DNA of 20,881 bases from Saccoglossus kowalevskii. Taxonomy: Eukaryota; Hemichordata; Enteropneusta; Harrimaniidae. The stretch is taken from positions 4,339 through 25,219 of the forward strand of contig NW_003155746.1 of NCBI RefSeq assembly GCF_000003605.2, read 5' to 3'. The notes below the pieces were generated by a model. It worked only from the letters and a program-made list of their open reading frames with translations, had not been told where the DNA came from and did no database searches. The translations under genes and the position numbers were made by a program. How positions within the stretch are numbered: the first letter of the stretch is position 1; every line of letters begins with the position of its first letter. This document shows positions 18,101-20,881 of this stretch, one piece after another.

Positions 18101-20331
18101 AAAACGTGCTACGCTGGTTTTCTTACAGTCATATGTAGTAGAGCTAGTGATCTGAATATTCTCTGATTTGTAATACACTTGTGGTTTGTTGAAATGCTTT
18201 CCTCCACCCGCGATCCGTACGACTGGTTCAGAGCAATCATCGAGGACCGTAATCAACTTACTTTTTCTGAATGCAATATTCAGGCCATCAACTACAACGT
18301 ATATAACATACCGACCAAGTTTCATATAGGAATGCACTGATATATTTGCTGTTCCATTGCGAAGCTCTAGAAACGTTGCTGGCGAATTGTCTCCATATGT
18401 AAGAACACCATGTGCATCACTGTAAGTCGTGACACCGATCGACACGTTCTGACCTACTTGAGGCTCATGGTCACTCACTGATAGTATTGTTGACATGCGT
18501 ATTTCACTGTTGAGTTTATCATCTGGAAAGCAAAAATGCATCTTAAAATTGTATTGATGTGATGTAAACACTATATTTTATTCAGATGCAATATACAATG
18601 CACTCGACATATAATCTTTGAATACCCAGAATAACACAACTTCTAAATAGAATCCTAAATAAATGTACCCAACTTAATAAAGTAACTCACCGATGTGACA
18701 ATGTGTCCCACTATATCCAGTCCCAGTACAGTTGCATGTATATGACCCGTCTGTATTAGTACATATGCCGTTGTTTTTACACGGACTCGACAAGGTACAC
18801 TCATCCAAGTCTGAAATTATAATAGTGAAAATGCAAATTAATTGAAAAAGTTCAAGGCTTTATTTGCTTATGCTTAGTTACAAATATTATTTGACCAAAT
18901 TCTTTAATAATTTCAAAGTAACTTACCTTGATCACAATGTGTTCCATTGTATCCAGTCCCAGTACAGTCACATGTATATGACCCGTCTGTATTAGTACAT
19001 ATGCCGTTGCTTTTACACGGACTCGACAAGGAACACTCATCTAAGTCTGTAATTATAATAGAGAACATGCAAATTATCTGAAAAAAGTTCAAAGCTTTAT
19101 TTGCTTATACCAGTATAATTTAGTTACAAATATTATTTGACCAAATTCATTAATAATATCAAATAACTTGCCTTGATCACATTGCGTTCCATTGTATCCA
19201 GTCCCAGTACAGTTACATGTGTATGACCCGTCTGTATTAGTACATAGGCCGTTGTTTTTACATGGACTCGACAAGGAACACTCATCCAAGTCTGAAATTA
19301 TAACAAAGAACACGCACATTTTCTGAAAACAATTCAGTGCTTTATTTATTTAACTTTGTTAGAACTATTATTTGACCAAATTCTTTAACATACCAATGCA
19401 GAAATTATTTCAAATAAATACTTACCCTTATCACAGTGTGTTCCATTATAACCAGTCCTAGTACAGTCACATGTATAGGACCCGTCTGTATTAGTACATA
19501 CACCGCTGTGTTGGCATGGGCTAATAGTTGAACACTCATCTATGTCTGCAAGACAGTTAAAACAATAAATTGTTATGAGATGGCACATTGTACAAACACA
19601 TTTATTTGAAAAAACAAAAATCATATATCTTATACGGTTCGCGTATTCATTTGAAATACACTTCAATATCGGTTATAATATGGGGGGAAACATTGTATCT
19701 TCTAACTTTTTTATATATTTTATTATTGTTACGTACCAACATCACAGTGTGTTCCATTGTATCCAGTCCCAGTACAGTCACATGCGTATGACCCGTCTGT
19801 ATTAGTACATAGGCCGTTGTTTTTACATGGACTCGACAAGGAACACTCGTCTAAGTCTGTAATTATAACATAGAACATGCAAATTATCTGAAAAAATTCA
19901 AAGCTTTATTTGCTTATACCGGTATAATTTTGTTACAAGTATTATTTGACCAAATTCTTTAATAATTTTATTCAAAGTAACTCGCCTTGATCACAATGTG
20001 TTCCATTGTATCCAGTCCCAGTACAGTCACATGTATATGACCCGTCTGTATTAGTACACAGGCCGTTGTTTTTACACGGACTCGACAAGGAACACTCATC
20101 AATGTCTGTAATTATAACATAGAACGCGCACATTATCTAATTATATTAGAACTATTAATTGACCGAATTCTTTAACATACCAAAAATGAATATATGTGTC
20201 TTGTTACTTACCTTTATCGCAAATACGTCCCTGGTATCCAGTTCCAGTACAATCGCATGTAAATGACCCATATGTATTAGTACATGTGCCGTTTCTACAC
20301 CAAGGAAAGCTGGAGGAACATTCATTAAAGT
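3001..20331 (-). CDS. Polycystin-1-like receptor-channel gene, 5'-partial, 29 exons seen
   Basis: Large membrane receptor-channel of the PKD1/PKD1L/REJ family. Exons (high to low): 20331-20212, 20105-19986, 19856-19737, 19545-19426, 19291-19172, 19046-18927, 18810-18691, 18522-17529, 17383-17199, 16733-16563, 15983-15694, 15499-15386, 15119-15075, 14751-14620, 14281-14182, 14066-14008, 12957-12721, 12627-12135, 11367-11270, 11159-10929, 10812-10642, 10356-10196, 9175-8593, 7404-7281, 7167-6935, 5431-5266, 5058-4450, 4021-3464, 3116-3001. All phases join and the sum is 2 + 2,236 codons including the stop. Domain order: 7 EGF, PKD-like, REJ, GAIN/GPS, TM1, PLAT, TM2-TM11 with polycystin domain, short tail. 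This is the full polycystin-1 plan with 11 membrane helices. Family knowledge: such proteins act at the plasma or ciliary membrane, are cut at the GPS, and often pair with a polycystin-2 subunit. The start codon lies outside the window. The nearest named relatives (PKD1, PKD1L1-3, sea-urchin REJ) cannot be separated by eye, so no symbol is given. Confidence 0.93.
3117..3463 (-). other. Intron 28
   Basis: 347-nt GT-AG intron. AT-rich; no repeat or open frame of note. Confidence 0.85.
3464..4021 (-). CDS. Exon 28: channel S4-S6 and pore loop
   Basis: Phase 1 in (ttttttag acceptor), phase 1 out (CCAG|gtaaaa). 185 codons. Contains helix TM9/S4 with the family motif [12 protein letters not shown], helix TM10/S5 ([12 protein letters not shown]), the L/M-F-G segment after it, a pore-loop stretch ending V-T-V-T-V-G-S-H (3725-3723 encodes the Gly), and TM11/S6 ([12 protein letters not shown]) running into [11 protein letters not shown]. 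The filter Asp of polycystin-2 (L-G-D) is absent: the Gly is followed by Ser-His. After S6 the chain turns acidic and polar (S-E-N-E-N-Q-E-N). Confidence 0.93.
4022..4449 (-). other. Intron 27 with a small tandem duplication
   Basis: 428-nt intron, GT-AG. The open frame running from the exon up to 4118 is intronic read-through: the acceptor at 4023-4022 gives the correct phase. It holds the repeat at 4191-4259. Confidence 0.85.
4191..4259. repeat. Imperfect tandem duplication, 2 x about 34 bp
   Basis: Units at 4191-4224 and 4225-4259 share GC(C/T)GAGTTG(C/T)TATGCCAG followed by a similar (g)agc...GTGCATA end. Intronic; no function apparent. Confidence 0.75.
4450..5058 (-). CDS. Exon 27: polycystin domain (second part), S2 and S3
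   Basis: Phase 1 in (tttgtag acceptor), phase 1 out (GCAG|gtcagt). 203 residues. Starts with D-C-D-V-E-D and S-P-W-M-Y-T-D, then [11 protein letters not shown], and [17 protein letters not shown]. These are the hallmark GGYV, W-(I/L)-D-xx-T and E-F-x-x-Y-N motifs of the polycystin extracellular (TOP) domain. TM7/S2 ([12 protein letters not shown]) and TM8/S3 ([13 protein letters not shown]) follow, separated by a basic loop. Confidence 0.94.
5266..5431 (-). CDS. Exon 26: polycystin domain (first part)
   Basis: Phase 0 in (tactttctag acceptor), phase 1 out (CAAT|gtaagt). 55 codons with [15 protein letters not shown] and [11 protein letters not shown]. These match the conserved FWxWL...LxPxLY and L(G)VPRxRQxR blocks of the polycystin family. 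This is extracellular sequence just after helix TM6/S1. Confidence 0.93.
5515..5673 (+). mobile_element. MITE-like element, copy 1 (diverged)
   Basis: 159 bp bounded by TTAA (5515-5518) and TTGA (5670-5673). The 5' end reads AGCGAGGAAGTAATCACCTG. The interior shares the CCATAGCGTGTCGTTGTTTACAA-type core with copies 2 and 3 (here TCATAGCGTGTCGTTGTTTA), then a GCCTTTGCGTTTTTAGC-type block. The 3' inverted repeat is more decayed than in the other copies. No coding capacity, so non-autonomous. Confidence 0.72.
6705..6869 (+). mobile_element. MITE-like element, copy 2
   Basis: 165 bp between TTAA (6705-6708) and TTAA (6866-6869). The left end AACGCGGGAGTCGTCATCTG and the reverse complement of the right end (AGCGGAGAGGTCGTCACCTG) pair as terminal inverted repeats of about 28 bp. 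Same orientation as copies 1 and 3. The TTAA target resembles piggyBac-type insertion, but the terminal bases are not the usual piggyBac CCY, so the superfamily is uncertain. Confidence 0.78.
6935..7167 (-). CDS. Exon 25: linker and membrane helix TM6 (S1)
   Basis: Phase 1 in (cttacag-type acceptor: attcttacag), phase 0 out (AATAAG|gtcaat, a weaker donor). 77 codons. A basic R-R-R-R run and M-M-D-Y-I-L-R precede the helix [14 protein letters not shown], followed by [11 protein letters not shown] into the extracellular polycystin domain. This matches the start of the polycystin channel module. Confidence 0.9.
7281..7404 (-). CDS. Exon 24: membrane helix TM5 and cytoplasmic loop
   Basis: Phase 0 in (ttcaag acceptor), phase 1 out (GACG|gtgagt). 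It completes the helix begun by D-P-I-K in exon 23: [11 protein letters not shown], then basic T-R-K and a polar loop. This is the usual (Q/D)P(L/I)K-helix boundary of polycystin-1 proteins. Confidence 0.88.
7726..7767. repeat. 17-bp tandem repeat, about 2.5 copies
   Basis: TACTATGAACTATAATG occurs at 7726-7742 and 7743-7759 perfectly, then TACTATGA. Intronic. Confidence 0.9.
8141..8305 (+). mobile_element. MITE-like element, copy 3
   Basis: 165 bp between TTGA (8141-8144) and TTAA (8302-8305). The left end AGCGGGGGAGTCCTCACCGG pairs with the reverse complement of the right end (AGCGAGAGGGTCGGCACCTG). Its core (CCATAGCGTGTCATTGTTTA, then ACAAACAAGCGTCTAC) is close to copy 1, and its ends are close to copy 2. 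Confidence 0.8.
8593..9175 (-). CDS. Exon 23: end of PLAT domain, membrane helices TM2-TM4
   Basis: Phase 2 in (tttttctag acceptor), phase 0 out (ATAAAA|gtgagt). 194 codons plus one base. Opens [12 protein letters not shown], the F-x-C-x-x-W-L-A end of the PLAT strand set, then a linker with L-W-I-S-L-F-L-R-P. Helices: [11 protein letters not shown] (TM2), [14 protein letters not shown] (TM3), [14 protein letters not shown] (TM4). Then [12 protein letters not shown] and D-P-I-K, the conserved run into TM5. Confidence 0.93.
9552..9559. promoter_or_regulatory. CRE-like palindrome TGACGTCA
   Basis: A full 8-bp CREB/ATF-type site at the edge of the CpG-rich block in intron 22. One site of this length can occur by chance; function is unproven. 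Confidence 0.25.
9664..9991. repeat. 15-bp perfect inverted repeat in CpG-rich block
   Basis: ATCCTCGGGGGCGGA at 9664-9678 is the exact reverse complement of TCCGCCCCCGAGGAT at 9977-9991, with arms about 300 bp apart. Between and around them the base composition is GC-rich, unlike the rest of the intron. This suggests an inserted repeat element or an intragenic CpG island; I cannot tell which. Confidence 0.7.
9689..9721. repeat. Perfect 11-bp hairpin
   Basis: TTTTCACCGCC (9689-9699) and GGCGGTGAAAA (9711-9721) are perfect inverted arms around an 11-nt loop. Part of the CpG-rich block. Confidence 0.85.
10196..10356 (-). CDS. Exon 22: PLAT domain, middle
   Basis: Phase 0 in (tttttattag acceptor), phase 2 out (AAAAC|gtaagt). 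Contains [28 protein letters not shown] and [12 protein letters not shown]. The LG-x-L-x-x-LRIWHDxSG and SWYLxxVxVxD blocks are diagnostic of polycystin PLAT/LH2 domains, beta-sandwiches that bind lipids or proteins on the cytoplasmic side. Confidence 0.95.
10642..10812 (-). CDS. Exon 21: PLAT domain, first part
   Basis: Phase 0 to phase 0 (ccttacag acceptor, AAAAAG|gtatta donor), 57 codons. [15 protein letters not shown] and [11 protein letters not shown] are the opening strands of PLAT (Y-x-V-x-V-x-TG...GA-x-T, then L-x-G-x-x-G). A D-N-N-P-D-D-K acidic stretch precedes it. Confidence 0.93.
10929..11159 (-). CDS. Exon 20: GPS cleavage site and first membrane helix
   Basis: Phase 0 to 0 (ttctttacag acceptor; CTAAGA|gtgagt donor), 77 codons. 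Begins with the second half of the GPS motif, [10 protein letters not shown]. The H-L-T triad at 11114-11106 is the usual autoproteolysis site, cut between Leu and Thr. The tethered segment follows, and then TM1 ([17 protein letters not shown]) and a basic stop-transfer A-R-R-Q-D-R. Confidence 0.95.
11270..11367 (-). CDS. Exon 19: first half of GPS motif
   Basis: Phase 1 in, phase 0 out (TGTAGA|gtaagt). 32 codons. [16 protein letters not shown] is the C-x-(F/W)-W...W-x-x-x-GC half of the GPS. The acceptor is preceded by a TATATA-rich run rather than a clear pyrimidine tract. Confidence 0.93.
11368..12134 (-). other. Intron 18
   Basis: 767 nt between the GAIN beta-sandwich exon and the GPS exon. 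No repeat or extra exon recognised. The minus-strand open stretch at 11513-11698 has no splice-consistent boundaries. Confidence 0.75.
12135..12627 (-). CDS. Exon 18: GAIN domain beta-rich part
   Basis: Phase 0 in (attttccag acceptor), phase 1 out (CGCAA|gtaagt). 164 codons. Starts [13 protein letters not shown], the family N-P-(F/Y)-x-W segment, and continues with alternating hydrophobic beta-strand-like sequence ([22 protein letters not shown]) and several N-x-S/T sites. This lies just upstream of the GPS, as expected for subdomain B of GAIN. Confidence 0.9.
12721..12957 (-). CDS. Exon 17: GAIN domain
   Basis: Phase 0 to 0 (tcttttcag acceptor; ACTAGG|gtacgt donor), 79 codons. Contains [13 protein letters not shown] and an amphipathic segment before it ([10 protein letters not shown]). 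The pattern of helix then P-G then strands is like the equivalent part of polycystin-1 proteins. No catalytic motif. Confidence 0.88.
12958..14007 (-). other. Intron 16 with a candidate microexon
   Basis: 1,050 nt, the largest intron in the GAIN region. It contains a splice-bounded, in-phase 33-nt stretch at 13320-13352, listed separately. The rest is AT-rich; 13360-13480 is somewhat GC-richer without a recognised element. Confidence 0.7.
13320..13352 (-). CDS. Candidate 33-nt microexon (phase 0-0)
   Basis: The minus strand reads gttttctag | 33 nt | gtaaatcag. The stretch encodes [11 protein letters not shown] with no stop. Both flanking exons (14066-14008 and 12957-12721) end and begin in phase 0, so inclusion would add 11 residues without breaking the frame. 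The core contains a small inverted repeat (TACCA...TGGTA), so chance is possible. It is not counted in the 29 exons. Confidence 0.4.
14008..14066 (-). CDS. Exon 16: juxta-GAIN segment
   Basis: Phase 1 in (tctatag acceptor), phase 0 out (GAACAG|gtaaat). Codes [19 protein letters not shown], with one N-x-T site. Supported mainly by phase agreement on both sides. Confidence 0.8.
14182..14281 (-). CDS. Exon 15: helical stalk/GAIN subdomain A
   Basis: Phase 0 in (ttgtaatag acceptor), phase 1 out (AAAAG|gtatat). 33 codons. [18 protein letters not shown] is an amphipathic helix-like segment as in the alpha-helical part of GAIN domains. Confidence 0.82.
14282..14619 (-). other. Intron 14
   Basis: 338 nt, AT-rich. 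No feature seen. Confidence 0.8.
14620..14751 (-). CDS. Exon 14: helical stalk/GAIN subdomain A
   Basis: Phase 0 to 0 (ttttttcag acceptor; AATCAG|gtaaat donor), 44 codons. [11 protein letters not shown] and [16 protein letters not shown] look helical. The Q-C-T...L pattern is familiar from this region of polycystin-1-like proteins. Confidence 0.85.
14752..15074 (-). other. Intron 13
   Basis: 323 nt. Nothing recognised. Confidence 0.8.
15075..15119 (-). CDS. Exon 13: 45-nt exon
   Basis: Phase 0 to 0 between a clean tttttctattcag acceptor and a TTGCAG|gtagga donor. Encodes [15 protein letters not shown]. Very short, but bounded by good sites and flanked by phase-0 exons that continue the same helical region. 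Confidence 0.75.
15386..15499 (-). CDS. Exon 12: end of REJ module / start of helical region
   Basis: Phase 0 to 0, 38 codons. Encodes an acidic, Asn-rich segment ([12 protein letters not shown]) and then [13 protein letters not shown]. The acceptor (tatatatgacag) lies behind a TA run and not a pyrimidine tract. Confidence 0.82.
15561..15584. repeat. (AT)12 microsatellite
   Basis: Perfect AT dinucleotide run in intron 11. Confidence 0.95.
15694..15983 (-). CDS. Exon 11: REJ module
   Basis: Phase 1 in (cttttacag acceptor), phase 0 out (GTCACG|gtaaaa). [16 protein letters not shown] followed by Y-P-L-E-E matches the (A)L-x-T-x-F-x-x-x-C-x-GW-x-D...PL block of REJ domains. The rest is beta-rich, with V-E-N-R-Y-G-E and a terminal T-V-T-V-type strand. 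Confidence 0.92.
15984..16562 (-). other. Intron 10
   Basis: 579 nt. The minus-strand open stretch running upstream to 16184 is read-through in another frame and not an exon. Nothing else seen. Confidence 0.8.
16563..16733 (-). CDS. Exon 10: REJ module
   Basis: Phase 1 to 1 (gtttttgcag acceptor; TTCAG|gtaatc donor). [13 protein letters not shown], then [17 protein letters not shown]. The P-x-GG/DG-x-C-x-V-x-P-x-x-G block is one of the clearest REJ signatures. Confidence 0.94.
16734..17198 (-). other. Intron 9
   Basis: 465 nt. Nothing recognised. Confidence 0.8.
17199..17383 (-). CDS. Exon 9: REJ module
   Basis: Phase 2 in (cctatag acceptor), phase 1 out (TTCAG|gtaatt). [21 protein letters not shown] and Y-T-W-T-M-Y-R-L match the C-x-x-NC...PS...C-x-x-C...Y-x-W-x-L pattern of REJ domains. 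Confidence 0.94.
17529..18522 (-). CDS. Exon 8: PKD-like fold and start of REJ module
   Basis: Largest exon, 994 nt, phase 1 in (tgctttccag acceptor), phase 2 out (ATCGT|gtaagt). The first ~95 residues (about 18490-18240) look like a degenerate PKD repeat: V-G-Q-N-V-S-I, Y-G-D-N-S-P in place of the usual DFGDG, and [14 protein letters not shown]. From [10 protein letters not shown] (about 18240) the REJ module begins, with [18 protein letters not shown] and D-A-S-A-T-N-D-P-D (the D-x-S-x-S-x-D-P-D motif of REJ/PKD folds), F-V-Y-N-W-I-C. Several N-x-S/T sites. Confidence 0.92.
18691..18810 (-). CDS. Exon 7: EGF-like domain 7
   Basis: 120 nt, phase 1-1, tttcag acceptor and ATCG|gtgagt donor. 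Six Cys with L-D-E-C and [12 protein letters not shown] (calcium-binding, Asx-hydroxylation-type). Ends G-T-H-C-H-I where most copies have C-D-Q, so the last copy is changed at its junction to the PKD-like exon. Confidence 0.94.
18927..19046 (-). CDS. Exon 6: EGF-like domain 6
   Basis: 120 nt, phase 1-1, canonical ATCAAG|gtaagt donor. [16 protein letters not shown] pattern with six Cys and the C-x-N-x4-Y-x-C-x-C calcium-binding EGF motif. Nearly the same as exon 7 at the DNA level. Confidence 0.95.
19172..19291 (-). CDS. Exon 5: EGF-like domain 5, GC donor
   Basis: 120 nt, phase 1-1. Six-Cys EGF with L-D-E-C start and Asn in the hydroxylation motif. The donor is ATCAAG|gcaagt (GC at 19171-19170), a good match to the known GC-AG donor consensus. 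Without splicing, the open frame runs on into the intron. Confidence 0.93.
19426..19545 (-). CDS. Exon 4: EGF-like domain 4
   Basis: 120 nt, phase 1-1, TAAGG|gtaag donor. [16 protein letters not shown]: the most different of the inner six copies, with C-T-R-T-G in place of C-T-G-T-G. Its upstream intron (19546-19736) is also unlike the others, so this unit is probably older. Confidence 0.94.
19737..19856 (-). CDS. Exon 3: EGF-like domain 3
   Basis: 120 nt, phase 1-1, GTTG|gtacgt donor. [16 protein letters not shown] with G-S-Y-A-C-D-C, ending C-D-V. Calcium-binding EGF residues kept. Confidence 0.94.
19986..20105 (-). CDS. Exon 2: EGF-like domain 2, GC donor
   Basis: 120 nt, phase 1-1. [16 protein letters not shown], six Cys. 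The donor is ATCAAG|gcgagt (GC at 19985-19984). The sister units have gtaagt at this place. Confidence 0.93.
20212..20331 (-). CDS. Exon 1 in window: EGF-like domain 1
   Basis: 120 nt, phase 1-1, AAAG|gtaagt donor. [16 protein letters not shown] with six Cys; the most diverged EGF copy (C-I-C-type end: G-R-I-C-D-K). Phase 1 at its acceptor demands at least one more upstream exon outside the recognisable part of the window. An in-frame ATG 20 nt upstream of the exon lies in intron-like sequence and is not taken as a start. Confidence 0.92.
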
Positions 20332-20881
20332 CTAAAATTATAAGAGAAAACATTATTTGACCTAAGTTTGAGCTATATTTACATATAGCTGTTATTTCAC
20401 CAACTTATTCACCTTACTGAAGCAAGAAACATGCATATATGTATATAACAATTACTGACAGTAAATTGTGTGTATTTTCAACAATAAATATGTAAAGCGA
20501 TATTTGTACGTCATTCAGATCCTTATCATATACCTCGTATTGCTCGGCCTCGTCGTCTGGAATCCCGATGCGCAAGCCGTGCAATACCTTTCCAAATCAC
20601 GCCCGGACCCGTTTACCATATTTGGTAAACGCGTCTCATTGCTGGAACTACTTTCTGTTTACAAACAACGCGCGTAATTTGGGATTATCGGGTGCGCTTC
20701 GATAATGGCTGACGATATTATTCAGTGGATATGAAATATACCGAAAGACCAGTTGGACTCATTATTACCCTGACGAAAGTCGGCATTCCACCACAACCAG
20801 TCATTAAAGATAACTGGTCACAAAAACGTGTCAAGTTTACAACACTACGATACTGTCTCCACGGAAGATCATCGGCTCATT
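20332..20881. other. Upstream intron or flank, no exon recognised
   Basis: 20332-20520 is AT-rich, intron-like. About 20530-20700 is GC- and CpG-richer and holds GTTTACCA (20611-20618) / TGGTAAAC (20623-20630), a near-perfect palindrome. From about 20722 to the edge, frames are open on both strands with no recognisable protein. An unknown repeat is as likely as an exon. Confidence 0.5.

Larger units (their letters stand above)
18691..20331 (-). repeat. Tandem array of seven EGF exon-intron units
   Basis: Seven 120-nt exons at steps of about 236-311 nt. Exons are highly alike and most intervening introns are too. For example, TTATTTGACCAAATTC recurs in the introns at 18811-18926, 19047-19171, 19292-19425 and 19857-19985, and GCTTTATTTGCTTA recurs in three of these four (18811-18926, 19047-19171, 19857-19985). 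The array therefore grew by duplication of genomic blocks. The intron after 19545 (19546-19736) and the outer exon (20331-20212) are the most diverged. Confidence 0.93.

Noticed and set aside
18691..20331. Regular repeats resembling a CRISPR-like array
   Set aside because: The repeats are 120-nt EGF-coding exons with homologous introns in an animal gene, not short direct repeats with unique spacers.
20332..20360. ATG in frame with the first EGF exon, read as [12 protein letters not shown]
   Set aside because: The stretch matches the intron 3' ends of the other EGF units (ttataattttag). The hydrophobic run is too short for a signal peptide, so it is intronic.

Overview
The window is animal genomic DNA, AT-rich, with many short introns bounded by GT-AG (twice GC-AG) sites. 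It is dominated by one large multi-exon gene on the minus strand. I read 29 coding exons from 20331 down to the stop codon at 3001-3003. They total 6,710 nt, every splice phase agrees from the first exon to the last, and they give about 2,236 residues. The 5' part of the gene (start codon, signal peptide, any further N-terminal domains) lies beyond the right edge. The domain set and the EGF array suggest a non-vertebrate animal, probably a marine invertebrate; the phylum cannot be fixed from the sequence.

The product is a polycystin-1-family (PKD1/PKD1L/REJ) receptor-channel. In protein order it has seven tandem EGF-like domains (exons at 20331-18691), a degenerate PKD-like Ig fold and a receptor-for-egg-jelly (REJ) module (18522 to about 15386), a helical/GAIN region ending in a GPS autoproteolysis motif with an intact H-L-T triad (15119-11106), the first membrane helix (11159-10929), a cytoplasmic PLAT/LH2 domain (10812 to about 9130), membrane helices 2-5 (9175-7281), helix 6 with the extracellular polycystin (TOP-type) domain (7167-4450), the S2-S6 channel part with a pore loop (5058-3464), and a short C-terminal tail with coiled-coil potential (3116-3001).

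Layout on the + strand: 1-3000 is intergenic sequence plus the presumed 3' UTR; 3001-20331 is the gene; 20332-20881 is intron or upstream sequence with no exon I can support. Three copies of a TTAA-flanked, terminal-inverted-repeat MITE-like element (about 160 bp) lie in two introns of the membrane region. A CpG-rich block with inverted repeats fills another intron. The EGF exons and most of their introns are homologous to each other, so the array grew by tandem duplication of about 240-bp exon-plus-intron units.

Points for a second look: two GC donors in the EGF array, an in-frame 33-nt candidate microexon inside the largest GAIN-region intron, a pore loop without the acidic filter residue of polycystin-2 channels, and the MITE family. 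I see no prokaryotic or viral system, no CRISPR array and no RNA gene.
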